Positions 53,255 through 62,000 of a DNA stretch of 64,000 bases are shown one piece after another. The DNA is from Sinomicrobium soli (GTDB lineage Bacteria > Bacteroidota > Bacteroidia > Flavobacteriales > Flavobacteriaceae): contig NZ_QLNV01000006.1 in the NCBI RefSeq assembly GCF_003285545.1, forward strand, positions 1-64,000, in the 5' to 3' direction. Under the pieces are notes generated by a model. The model did not search any database and was not told where the DNA came from. It saw only the letters and a list, made by a program, of their open reading frames with translations. Within the stretch, counting starts at the first letter, position 1, and each line of letters starts with the position of its first letter. Made by a program: the position numbers and the translations under genes.

Positions 53255-54139
53255 ATGAAAAACAAGAGTTTGCAATATATGTTTCCGGTTTTGGTATTAC
53301 TGCTCTCCCTGCTTGCCTGTTCCGAAGATGATCGGCTTGTAGCCGATTATGATGCCCCGCAGGAACTGCCATCCAACCTGGTTCCGGGCACTCCATTAAG
53401 CGATCGTATTCTCAAGCTGTACGACGATTACGGCATTATTATCTATACCGATACCATAGGCGACCGCAATTATAACGACCTGGTCTCGGAAGATGGCCTG
53501 TCGATCGGGAAAAGAATGCCGCCCGACAGCGCTGCGGCACTGGTATATGTTAATATGATCGAGGATGAATTTGTAATGCAGATCCCGGAAGATAAGGAAA
53601 GTCTGATCTTCAGGAACTTTTACCTGTACAGCAATGAGCTCTCCAGCGGTACCTCGGTATATACCAAATACGATTACCTGTCTTATCTGTGGTACAATTC
53701 CAATTCCGACCTTACTGTCGGAGGGGTTGTCAATGAGGGACTGGATTCGTTGCTGCTAAAGCAAAGCTTCTATTATGGCCTGTCCGGGGTTTTAAGAGCT
53801 GATCCCGTATACACGGATGCCTATTATAACAAATTCACGGATGCAATAACGGATGCGGAGGTATATTACTGGCAGGTAATCGATCTGGAGGATGCCTACT
53901 CCAAAGGTTTTTTGTCAGATAATCAAGATCTTATAAAAAGTGGTCAGCAGGATTTTGACCTTTTTGCTGCCTGGGCTGCCACCGTGCCGCCCCTGGAAAG
54001 GGATAGCCTGTTGAATGAACATGCGCTGTTGAAACAAAAGTACGGCCTGGTGACCTCGATGTTCCGGCAGGAGGGAATCCCGCTGGAAACCATTAACGAG
54101 GCATGGCAGGAAAGTAAGTATAACCCAAAAAATAACTAA
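53255..54139 (+). CDS. Lipoprotein of unknown function in the SusCD operon
   Basis: A 294-residue predicted lipoprotein (lipobox LSLLACSEDD, Cys22). The segment SDRILKLYDDYGIIIYTDTI resembles the start of the putative zinc-binding metallopeptidase lipoproteins that often follow SusD in Bacteroidota, but the HExxH motif of those proteins is not present. It may be a catalytically dead relative that acts as a surface binding protein. It starts 18 bp after susD and ends 3 bp before the TlpA-like gene, so it belongs to the operon. Confidence 0.75.
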   Translation: MKNKSLQYMFPVLVLLLSLLACSEDDRLVADYDAPQELPSNLVPGTPLSDRILKLYDDYGIIIYTDTIGDRNYNDLVSEDGLSIGKRMPPDSAAALVYVNMIEDEFVMQIPEDKESLIFRNFYLYSNELSSGTSVYTKYDYLSYLWYNSNSDLTVGGVVNEGLDSLLLKQSFYYGLSGVLRADPVYTDAYYNKFTDAITDAEVYYWQVIDLEDAYSKGFLSDNQDLIKSGQQDFDLFAAWAATVPPLERDSLLNEHALLKQKYGLVTSMFRQEGIPLETINEAWQESKYNPKNN

Positions 54140-54142
54140 GCT

Positions 54143-55642
54143 ATGCGTTTTGTAAACAAGATGACCAGAACAACAATGGCACTGCTGACCGTCTGGTTGA
54201 CAGGATGTCAGGAGAAGACGAAAGAAGCGGAAAAAAATGATACGATTATCGTTACCGGGCAGGTAGAGCATTTTAAGGATACCACCGGGGCATTTACCTA
54301 TTATAACTATGAATTCCTGAAAAACCTGCAGACAGAACGGGTCGACTTTTCGGAAGAAGGGAAGTTCAGGATGGAATTAAAGACCGGAAGCCCGGTAAAA
54401 GGGTGGTTTTCTTTTGGCAAGGTTCCCGTAACGAGGGAGTTTCAGTACACCACCATAGAAGGAAAGGACACTACCATGAGGACCGGAACTGTCGACCTGA
54501 GGATGGTATACCTTTATTTGCTGCCCGGGGACAGTCTCCACCTGGAGGCGGATGCGGAACGGCTGGAGGAAACCTTGTCTTTTTCCGGAACGAATGTCGA
54601 CAACAGTATTTTTGTAAATGCGGAGGACAAGAGGTTTAACGATTACAAGCACAAATTCCTGAAAAACTGGTATGATGTAGCCAATCGCAAACCTGACGAT
54701 TACAAGAGGATTACCGATTCCCTGTATCGGGAGAAGCTGGATTTTTTAGCTGACTTTTCCTCCCGGCACTCCTTGAGCCAGGAACTGGTACACCTGTACG
54801 AAACCGACTATTACGGGAAAACGGTAGCTGCCAAGGTCAATTACCCGGCTGTCTATGCGAGTTATAACGATCTGGAAGAAACACCCTTACCCGGTGACTA
54901 TTACGATTTTTTGGATAAAGTGAAATTCGGGGAAGAGATCGGTGAAAACGGGATGGGATATTATTATAGCCTGGATGCCTATCTCGATAAGAAGTACGAA
55001 GTATACCGCGAGCGCAATAAGACCGGGGATGTGCAGGGGTTTTATGACTGGGTGGGAACGGAGTTGCCCGAAAAAATCCACTATCAGTATATGGCATACG
55101 CCCTGGCCGGAGATTTCAGCAAGGAGTTGTACGACAGGTTCGGAGCAGACAGCCCGTACCCGGAGATGGCCTCTGTGGTAAGAGAGAAATACAAGGATAT
55201 GGAAGGCATGCTGGAAGGAAATCCTGCACCGGAGGCTGTTTTTGAAGATACCGATGGAGGAAAAATGGCTTTGAGCGATCTCAGGGGCAAATATACCTAT
55301 ATAGACCTCTGGGCTACCTGGTGCGGCCCCTGTAAGAAAGAGATCCCGAGTTTAAAAAAGGTGGCAAGGGCCTATGAGGGCAAAAATATTCAGTTTGTGA
55401 GTATTTCTTTCGACAAGGAAAAGGACCGCGGAAAATGGAAAGATTTTGTCGAAGAAAACGACCTGGACGGGATACAGCTTATTGCGGATAAGAAAGCACA
55501 TGATATAATTTCGAAGGCATTCAATATTAAAATGATCCCTCGTTTTATCCTTCTGGACCCCGAGGGAAAGATCGTGGATGCCACAGCTCCGTTCCCTTCA
55601 GACCAGAAGCTGCTGGAGTTGTTTGACGAACTCAATATATAG
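54143..55642 (+). CDS. TlpA-type thioredoxin-domain lipoprotein
   Basis: A 499-residue protein with a lipobox at Cys22 (WLTGCQEK), an N-terminal beta-rich region, a helical middle, and a C-terminal TlpA/AhpC-like thioredoxin domain (APEAVFEDTDGGKMALSDLR, DLWATWCGPCKKEIPSL) with the redox pair Cys394-Cys397, and a cis-proline region IKMIPRFILLDPEGK. It reduces or isomerises disulfides in the periplasm. TlpA-like lipoproteins are frequent in SusCD loci; the client here is unknown. It starts 3 bp after the preceding lipoprotein gene. Confidence 0.92.
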   Translation: MRFVNKMTRTTMALLTVWLTGCQEKTKEAEKNDTIIVTGQVEHFKDTTGAFTYYNYEFLKNLQTERVDFSEEGKFRMELKTGSPVKGWFSFGKVPVTREFQYTTIEGKDTTMRTGTVDLRMVYLYLLPGDSLHLEADAERLEETLSFSGTNVDNSIFVNAEDKRFNDYKHKFLKNWYDVANRKPDDYKRITDSLYREKLDFLADFSSRHSLSQELVHLYETDYYGKTVAAKVNYPAVYASYNDLEETPLPGDYYDFLDKVKFGEEIGENGMGYYYSLDAYLDKKYEVYRERNKTGDVQGFYDWVGTELPEKIHYQYMAYALAGDFSKELYDRFGADSPYPEMASVVREKYKDMEGMLEGNPAPEAVFEDTDGGKMALSDLRGKYTYIDLWATWCGPCKKEIPSLKKVARAYEGKNIQFVSISFDKEKDRGKWKDFVEENDLDGIQLIADKKAHDIISKAFNIKMIPRFILLDPEGKIVDATAPFPSDQKLLELFDELNI

Positions 55643-55657
55643 ACCGCATACCGTGTT

Positions 55658-55692
55658 CCCGGCCTTCCGGCAATAGTATGCCTGAGGCCGGG
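55658..55692. other. Hairpin after the TlpA-like gene
   Basis: CCCGGCCT (55658-55665) pairs perfectly with AGGCCGGG (55685-55692) around a 19-base loop. There is no T-run, so it may protect the 3' end of the transcript or act as a weak, protein-dependent terminator. Confidence 0.5.
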
Positions 55693-55751
55693 ATGACAGT
55701 TTGCCAAGGTCTGGCCTTTCTGCAATAAGTTTAAAATCAATCATAGTGTAA

Positions 55752-56828
55752 ATGAAGTATATACTCTTTAGTGTGTACCTGATATCCCATATCCTGTCAG
55801 GACAACAAAACATTGATAACAGCGCCTATTTTTCCGGTTTTTTCACTAAAAACAGGGGAGAAAAGAAATTATTGTTACTGGGAGAAAACCATTCTTCTTC
55901 GGCAGCGTCGACCATATATCCCGAACTGGTCGAACTGCTTCATGAAAAAGATCAGCTCCGTACGCTCCTTATCGAATTCGGGCCTTCGGAAGCCTATTTT
56001 TACAATCGTTACCTGGAGTCGGGAGATAAAAAATACCTGGCTTATACGATCTATGGCGGTTTTTATACCGACTGGAAGAAGGCATGGGAAAAGCTGTATC
56101 TCTTTAACAAGACCTTGAAAAAGCCCTTAAAAGTAGTCGGGGTCGATTTCGACCGCACGCGAACTTTTGGCTATGCCCTGTATAATATCTTCAAGACCTG
56201 TGAAAACAGGCCGGCAGAGATAGATTCCCTGATGAACGTGATCAGGCAACCCGAATTTTACAAGACCTACACCATTGGCTATCCTACCGATGAGGGTAAG
56301 GAATTTGTAAAAAAGACCAAGGATATCCTTTCGAGGCATATGGAGTTTATGCGGTCTGCACTGCCTGCCGAAGATATGGAAGTGGTCTCGGAATTGATGG
56401 GGAACCATGCTGTGGAATTCGGGGGAAGCCGGGAAGAAGATATCGGGAAGAATATTACAGACCGTATAAAGGCGTCCGGTGAGAAAAACTTTCTGATGCT
56501 GGTAGGCAGGGACCACACCTATCTGAAGCCGGTGTATAACAATGAAAAAATACGATTGGCGGAGCTCCTGAAAAAGGAGAGTTCCTTTTCGACACTTACG
56601 GGACTGATCCTGCATGAAGAATCCCAGCAATGGGACGAGAAGTATAAAAACCCGATCACCTTATACGAGGTCAGGGACAAGATTCCCTGGAAAGAATTCT
56701 CGCAAGCCATCAATAAAAAAGCCAAACAAGATTTTACCGTAATCCCGCTTACCGGAACCCTGGAGCCCCTGTCTGAATATACCGATTATATTCTGATAGC
56801 CAGGAACCAGGGACCCATTCAGTTTTGA
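55752..56828 (+). CDS. Exported EreA/ChaN-like protein
   Basis: A 358-residue protein with an N-terminal signal peptide (MKYILFSVYLISHILSGQQ). The core LLLLGENHSSSAASTIYPEL (Glu45, His47), TLLIEFGPSEAYFYNRYL (Glu75) and LMLVGRDHTYL gives the GENH...E...H arrangement of the erythromycin esterase / ChaN / TIKI fold. Family members act as esterases, haem-binding proteins or proteases. No substrate is clear here. It follows the SusCD operon by 110 bp and may be expressed with it. A bidirectional terminator follows. Confidence 0.7.
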   Translation: MKYILFSVYLISHILSGQQNIDNSAYFSGFFTKNRGEKKLLLLGENHSSSAASTIYPELVELLHEKDQLRTLLIEFGPSEAYFYNRYLESGDKKYLAYTIYGGFYTDWKKAWEKLYLFNKTLKKPLKVVGVDFDRTRTFGYALYNIFKTCENRPAEIDSLMNVIRQPEFYKTYTIGYPTDEGKEFVKKTKDILSRHMEFMRSALPAEDMEVVSELMGNHAVEFGGSREEDIGKNITDRIKASGEKNFLMLVGRDHTYLKPVYNNEKIRLAELLKKESSFSTLTGLILHEESQQWDEKYKNPITLYEVRDKIPWKEFSQAINKKAKQDFTVIPLTGTLEPLSEYTDYILIARNQGPIQF

Positions 56829-56855
56829 TAGGGGCGTGTGACAATTCATAAAAAA

Positions 56856-56897
56856 TCCGAAGCCTTATTACGAAATGAATAAGGCTTCGGATTTTTT
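56856..56897. terminator. Bidirectional terminator between the EreA-like gene and nrdA
   Basis: TCCGAAGCCTTAT and ATAAGGCTTCGGA form a 13-bp perfect stem with a 10-base loop, flanked by A-run on one side and T-run on the other, serving both convergent genes. Confidence 0.92.
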
Positions 56898-56919
56898 GAT
56901 TTTATATTGTGCTCTCCGT

Positions 56920-58614
56920 TTACGACTCGCAGCTGCTGCAATTCACCAGGTTGTTTACCATTTCTTTCGAAACGCTCTGACTTCTCTGGTAATAGAGGGT
57001 TTTTACCCCGAGTTTCCAGGCTTCTATAAGCAGCTTGTTTACTTCCTTGATCGGAACCGCTGAAGGGATATTGATATTCAGGCTCTGCGACTGGTCTACG
57101 TATTTCTGGCGTATGGAGGCCTGTTGTATGATCTCGAGCTGGCTGATCTCCTTAAAGGTCTTGAACACGGATTTTTCCTGTTCGGTGAGCCCTTCCAGTT
57201 TCTGCACGCTGCCGCTGTCGAGCATGATGTTTCTCCAGGTATCTTCGTTGTCCATACCTTTTTCCTGCAGCATTTTTTTGAGGTATTTATTCTTCCGGAT
57301 AAAGTTTCCTTTAGACAGTCCTGCCTTGTAATAATTACTGCTGAAAGGCTCTATTCCGGGAGAAGTCTGTCCGAGAATGGCCGAAGACGAGGTAGTGGGG
57401 GCAATGGCCATGGTGGTGGTATTCCTTCGCCCGTATCCCTTCAGTACCTCGGGTTCTCCGTATATCCTGGCCAGTTCTTCGGTAGCCTTGTCGGCTTTTG
57501 CCCTGATATGCTTGAAAATTTCGGTCGTCTTCATTTTGGCATCCATACTTTCGAAGGGGATCATGTTTTTCTGCAGGTAGGAATGCCAGCCCAGCACGCC
57601 CAGCCCGAGGGCCCTGTGCCGTTTGGCAAAACGGTTGGCCGAAGCCAGGTAATAATTGCCTTCTGTTTTTTCGATAAATTCCTGTAATACGGCATCGAGG
57701 AAAAAGATGGCCAGTTTTACGGCCTCGGTGTTTTTCCACTCGTCGTAAAGTTCCAGGTTCATGGACGAGAGGCAGCAGATAAACGATTCGTCTTCCGAAG
57801 AAGGAAGCATGATCTCGGAGCAGAGGTTACTGGCATTGACCCTCATGTCCAGGTCTTTGTACACCTGTGGTTTGTTGCGGTTTACATTGTCGCTGAAAAA
57901 GATATAGGGCAGTCCTTTTTCCTGCCGGCTTTCGAGTACCTTGGCCCAGACCTTCCGCTTGTCGATATCCCCGTCTATCATTTCCTGCATCCAGTAATCC
58001 GGTACGCATACCCCGAAAAAGAGATTTTGTATCGGGTTACCGATGTCTTTTATTTTCAGGAATTCCTCTACGTCCGGGTGGTCGATGTCGAGATAGGTGG
58101 CAAAGGCCCCGCGTCGTACACCTCCCTGTGATATGGTGTCCATGGCCGTATCGAACAGTTTCATAAAGCTCACGGCCCCGCTGCTTTTCCCATTGTCCGT
58201 CACGGCACTGCCACGGGCCCTTAGCGAACCGAAATAGCCTGAAGTTCCACCGCCTATTTTGGTTTGCATGATCACTTCGCCGAGCTTATGTGTAATCCCC
58301 TCAATATTATCCGGGATATGCACGTTGAAGCAGGAAATGGGAAGTCCGCGTTCCGTACCCATATTGGCCCATATGGGCGAACTGAGGCTCATCCAGCCCC
58401 GTTCTATCATTTCCTGGAACGACTCTTTCAGTTCGGGTTTGTACAACCGTTTTGCCGCAGCTGTGGTAATACGGTCTATGGCGCCTTCCACGGTTTCTCC
58501 CTTAAGCAGGTATCCCCGGTTCAGTATCTGTTCACTTTCGTCGTTTTTCCACCAAAGTTTTTCTGTTAACGTTACATCGTTTTCATCCGTTAGCGGTAGC
58601 TCTTTTGTTATCAT
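56920..58614 (-). CDS. nrdA: Ribonucleotide reductase class I alpha subunit
   Basis: A 564-residue catalytic subunit without an N-terminal ATP-cone, as usual in Bacteroidota NrdA of this short type. Visible are the substrate-site motif SSPIWANMGTERGLPISCFN (catalytic Cys in SCF), the N-C-E radical-site region NLCSEIMLPSSEDESFICCL with the second Cys pair, and the C-terminal redox tail CSSCES (Cys559, Cys562), which passes electrons from thioredoxin. TMAIAPTTSSSAILGQTSPG is also family-specific. It makes deoxyribonucleotides together with NrdB, encoded 21 bp upstream on the same strand. Confidence 0.95.
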   Translation of the reverse strand: MITKELPLTDENDVTLTEKLWWKNDESEQILNRGYLLKGETVEGAIDRITTAAAKRLYKPELKESFQEMIERGWMSLSSPIWANMGTERGLPISCFNVHIPDNIEGITHKLGEVIMQTKIGGGTSGYFGSLRARGSAVTDNGKSSGAVSFMKLFDTAMDTISQGGVRRGAFATYLDIDHPDVEEFLKIKDIGNPIQNLFFGVCVPDYWMQEMIDGDIDKRKVWAKVLESRQEKGLPYIFFSDNVNRNKPQVYKDLDMRVNASNLCSEIMLPSSEDESFICCLSSMNLELYDEWKNTEAVKLAIFFLDAVLQEFIEKTEGNYYLASANRFAKRHRALGLGVLGWHSYLQKNMIPFESMDAKMKTTEIFKHIRAKADKATEELARIYGEPEVLKGYGRRNTTTMAIAPTTSSSAILGQTSPGIEPFSSNYYKAGLSKGNFIRKNKYLKKMLQEKGMDNEDTWRNIMLDSGSVQKLEGLTEQEKSVFKTFKEISQLEIIQQASIRQKYVDQSQSLNINIPSAVPIKEVNKLLIEAWKLGVKTLYYQRSQSVSKEMVNNLVNCSSCES

Positions 58615-58635
58615 GCGTAACTCGGGTTTTATATT

Positions 58636-59610
58636 TTAAAATAAATCGTCTGCTGTAATACTCTTGTCGTGTTTGGTATAGTCTACCGGTCTTTTGGCAA
58701 AGAAATCGTCGAGGCTGTTGGCAAAAACTTCCTCTTCAAACCAGCGCAGGGGGGCATACTCTTCGGCTGTAATACCGTAAATACGGCCGAGGCCTATTTT
58801 TTCCATACTGTCGTCGATACGGAATTTCATGAAGTTGAGCAGATCGTGTTTTTTGATGGTATCCAGCTCTCCCTCTTCAAAGATCCAGTCCAGTATCTTT
58901 CCTTCGATCTCCAGGGAATTCTTTACGGTATCCTTTACGTGCTGTACGGTTTCTTCATCAAAGAAGCCGGGATATTCTTCCCTGATCTTGTTCACCAGGT
59001 AAATCCCCGCATTGGCGTGGATCTGTTCGTCTACGGAAGTCCACGCAATAATATTGCTCACATTTTTCATATACCCTTTGAACCGGGTAAACGACAGGAT
59101 GATGGCAAACTGGCTGAAGAGCGATACATTCTCTATAAGAATGGAGAAGAGGATCAGGGAGACCACGTATTTCTTATGGTCTTCGGAGTTGGCGTTTTTC
59201 AGCGCCGCAGAGAGGTATTCCACCCGGTCCCTGATCACGGGAACCGTCAGGAGATCTTTAAACTCGTTGTTATATCCCAATACTTCCAGCAATCTCGAAT
59301 ACGCCTCGGAATGCCGGAATTCGCACTCCGCAAAGGTACTTCCCAGTCCGTTAAACTCCGGCTTGGGGAAATGCTGATAGATATTCCCCCAGAAGGTTTT
59401 TACGGCAACTTCTATCTGGGCTATGGCCAGGAGGCTGTTCTTTATGGCCCTGCGCTCTGCCGGACTCAGGTACGAGTGGAAGTCCTGGGTGTCGGCAGTA
59501 AAGTCTACCTCGCTGTGCACCCAGAACGATTTGTTTATGGCTTCTGTAAATTGTAAAACATCGGGGTATTCAAACGGTTTATAGTTCACTCTTCTGTCAA
59601 AAATTCCCAT
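58636..59610 (-). CDS. nrdB: Ribonucleotide reductase class I beta subunit
   Basis: A 324-residue ferritin-like radical-generating subunit: AECEFRHSEAYSRLLEVLG gives the E-x-x-H metal ligand pair, DEQIHANAGIYLV the second, with DFTADTQDF near the first Asp. The radical Tyr lies between these motifs. I start at ATG 59610 (MGIFDRRVNYKPFEYP), which fits the family start; the longer frame from 59661 begins with non-conserved sequence. It heads nrdB-nrdA. No NrdR box of the ACACnATATnTAGTGT kind was seen upstream. Confidence 0.95.
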   Translation of the reverse strand: MGIFDRRVNYKPFEYPDVLQFTEAINKSFWVHSEVDFTADTQDFHSYLSPAERRAIKNSLLAIAQIEVAVKTFWGNIYQHFPKPEFNGLGSTFAECEFRHSEAYSRLLEVLGYNNEFKDLLTVPVIRDRVEYLSAALKNANSEDHKKYVVSLILFSILIENVSLFSQFAIILSFTRFKGYMKNVSNIIAWTSVDEQIHANAGIYLVNKIREEYPGFFDEETVQHVKDTVKNSLEIEGKILDWIFEEGELDTIKKHDLLNFMKFRIDDSMEKIGLGRIYGITAEEYAPLRWFEEEVFANSLDDFFAKRPVDYTKHDKSITADDLF

Positions 59611-59994
59611 AATGCAAGTATTTAAAAAATTCTCCCTTTTCGGTAATAGGTTTGAAATCAATTTCGTGGAAAAAACAAATGAGAAGACATCTGTCTTTTT
59701 TTCGTGATAACTAAATTAAGCCAAGTTCTCACAGGTTTTGCAAGGGGAATAAAAAAGATTTAAAGAGGTTATTAACACTTGGTTAATATGCTGGTAATTA
59801 GATTTTTGTATTTTACGGCCTTTTCCCGGGAAAACAGGGATATCCTCTTGTGTAAGGAGTGGAAATACAAATGTTCGCGCCTGCCGGTTACCGGGGTTTA
59901 ATCCCGGAATCAAGAGAAATAGACCCCGTCATTCCCTGCGAAAAGACGGGGTGTAAAAGATCGGTTCCTTCCGGAATTGCTCCGGGAGTCCGGA
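59611..59994. other. 384-bp gene-free interval with a terminator-like hairpin
   Basis: Mostly AT-rich divergent upstream/downstream DNA of nrdB and OsmC genes. An 8-bp perfect stem ACCCCGTC / GACGGGGT with a 14-base loop lies at 59923-59952 and probably ends the OsmC transcript on the minus strand. Short open frames here have no coding look. Nothing else was found. Confidence 0.5.
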
Positions 59995-60408
59995 TCAGGA
60001 AACAAGCTCTGCTTCCAGCGCTATTTCAAAACTGAAAGCCTGGCTCACCGGGCAGGTTTCCTTGGCCTTTTTTGCAATATCCTGGAAAGTGTTGTGGTCA
60101 ATATCCTTTACCTTTGCCTCGAGCCGCAACAGCGACCTGGTTATTTTTCCGTCCTCCAGGCTTACGGTAGAGGAGGTGCGGAGTTCTTCCACCTCATACC
60201 CGCCTTCGGTCAGGTCGAGGCTGAGTTTCATGGTAAAGCACCCGGCGTGGGCTGCGGCGAGAAGTTCTTCCGGATTGGTGCCCTTCCCTTCTTCAAACCT
60301 GCTTTTAAATGAGTATTGGGTTTTGTCGAGAACAGCACTACCGGTGGTAAGATGTCCTTTTCCTTCTTTGATACTACCGTTCCATACGGCTTCTGCCTTG
60401 CGTTTCAT
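59995..60408 (-). CDS. OsmC-family peroxidase
   Basis: A 137-residue OsmC/Ohr-type protein with the two redox cysteines, Cys57 in AAAHAGCFTMKLSLDL and Cys119 in KAKETCPVSQAFSFE, and the GTNPEELLAAAHAG motif typical of OsmC. It reduces organic or fatty-acid hydroperoxides with thiols in the cytoplasm. It lies between nrdB and the photolyase gene but on its own transcript. Confidence 0.92.
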   Translation of the reverse strand: MKRKAEAVWNGSIKEGKGHLTTGSAVLDKTQYSFKSRFEEGKGTNPEELLAAAHAGCFTMKLSLDLTEGGYEVEELRTSSTVSLEDGKITRSLLRLEAKVKDIDHNTFQDIAKKAKETCPVSQAFSFEIALEAELVS

Positions 60409-60616
60409 AATAATGATTTTTCAGATTAAACATGGTATCTCTGTTACGGTGGGGCCCCGGTACTCCGGAAAGTTGTGGGTGTTTACTGCCCGCAACAGCA
60501 CCGGGATATACACATGGGTAATTTCCCGTTTCGTCTAAAGTTACGAAATTTATGGTGTCTGCCGGACAATTGCCTGTTAAGTAAAGTTTAAAATACCCGG
60601 ATTTTCCCCGGGAAAG

Positions 60617-61918
60617 TCATTCCTTCCCCAATCCCTTTTTATAGGTGTCCAGGGCCCTTTTCCGGGCGTAATGGTGTTCTACTACAGGCGGGGAGAGGTC
60701 AGCCTCGAAATCCGGATACCACCTGCGGACGTAATGAAGGTCCCGGTCAAATTTTTTAGCCTGGGCATAGGGGTTGAATATCCGGAAATACGGAGCCGCA
60801 TCACAACCGCAGCCTGCCGCCCATTGCCAGTTACCATTGTTGGCCGCCATATCGTAATCCAGCAGTTTCCGGGCGAAATAGGCCTCGCCCCACCGCCAGT
60901 CTATAAGAAGGTGCTTGGTGAGAAAACTTGCTGTGATCATACGCACCCGGTTGTGCATCTGCCCGGTACTGTTGAGCTGGCGCATACCTGCGTCTACTAT
61001 GGGATACCCGGTTTTGCCGTTACACCAAAGCCGGAATTCCTTCTCGTTGTTGCGCCATGCTATGTGTTCATACTTCTCCTTAAAGCAACGGTGTTCTACC
61101 CAGGGGAAATGATACAGGATCTGCATAAAAAACTCCCGCCATATCAGTTCATCGAGCCAGGTATCGTTGTATTGCAGGGCCAGGCGTATACACTTCCTTA
61201 TGGAGATGGTCCCGAAACGCAGGGCGATTCCCAGCCCGGTAGTGCGTTCTTTTGCCGGATAGTCCCTGAACTTATCATAAGCAGATACCGTCCCGGTATC
61301 TATGACAGGAGGAGTGAATGTGATATCGGTTTTCCGAAAGCCAATATCTTCCAGCCGGTGTATCCCGGCGCTCTTCAAGGGCATTAAATGCTCTTTTTTC
61401 AATGGGAACCCCGCATAGTGCTGCTCTTTTAAGGTGTCTTTCCATTTTTTCGAATACGGGGTAAACACGGTATAGGGGGTACCGTCATTCTTGACGATCT
61501 CGTCCTTTTCAAAAATCACCTGGTCTTTAAAATCCCTGAAATCTGTTCCCATACTTTTCAGCAGGGTTTTGATGTCGCGGTCTCTCTGCAGGGCACGGGG
61601 TTCGTAATCGCGGTTGCAGAAAACAGTATCCACAGTATAAGATGCCGTTATTTTTTGAAATACCTCGCTGGCGTTTCCGTAGAAAGTACGGAGTGCCGAC
61701 CCGTATTTTTGCATTTCTTTATCAATGTGTACCAGGGCCTGCCGGATATAATCCACCCGCCGGTCTTCCGGGTCCGGAAAACGCTTGAGAATATCGGTGT
61801 CGAAGATAAAAACGGCCAGCACCTGTCTGCCCGATTTTAAGGCGTGGTGCAGCCCTGCATTGTCTTCCAGCCTGAGGTCCCTGCGGAACCAGAATACATG
61901 TATTTTATCTGTCTGCAT
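60617..61918 (-). CDS. phrB: Cryptochrome/photolyase-family DNA photolyase
   Basis: A 433-residue FAD protein of the class I CPD photolyase type. The N-terminal antenna domain begins VFWFRRDLRLEDNAGLHHAL. The FAD domain shows RFGTISIRKCIRLAL, ELIWREFFMQILYHFPW, YPIVDAGMRQLNSTGQMHNR and DYDMAANNGNWQWAAGCGCD, the family core with the Trp electron chain. It repairs UV-induced cyclobutane pyrimidine dimers by blue-light electron transfer. I use ATG 61918, because the frame's first codon at 61924 is TTG and a -7 box lies 22 bp upstream. Confidence 0.93.
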   Translation of the reverse strand: MQTDKIHVFWFRRDLRLEDNAGLHHALKSGRQVLAVFIFDTDILKRFPDPEDRRVDYIRQALVHIDKEMQKYGSALRTFYGNASEVFQKITASYTVDTVFCNRDYEPRALQRDRDIKTLLKSMGTDFRDFKDQVIFEKDEIVKNDGTPYTVFTPYSKKWKDTLKEQHYAGFPLKKEHLMPLKSAGIHRLEDIGFRKTDITFTPPVIDTGTVSAYDKFRDYPAKERTTGLGIALRFGTISIRKCIRLALQYNDTWLDELIWREFFMQILYHFPWVEHRCFKEKYEHIAWRNNEKEFRLWCNGKTGYPIVDAGMRQLNSTGQMHNRVRMITASFLTKHLLIDWRWGEAYFARKLLDYDMAANNGNWQWAAGCGCDAAPYFRIFNPYAQAKKFDRDLHYVRRWYPDFEADLSPPVVEHHYARKRALDTYKKGLGKE

Positions 61919-61940
61919 AGGCAATCCCTTTCCTTTTCTT

Positions 61941-61948
61941 CAAAAATA
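61941..61948 (-). promoter_or_regulatory. -7 promoter box of the photolyase gene
   Basis: The minus strand reads TATTTTTG, a perfect TAnnTTTG match, giving a predicted start near 61936 and a leader of about 18 bases before ATG 61918. Confidence 0.55.
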
Positions 61949-62000
61949 GGCATAGATCGGGAATACGGGGATTGTTTTGGTCTGCAAATAATCCGTTTTT

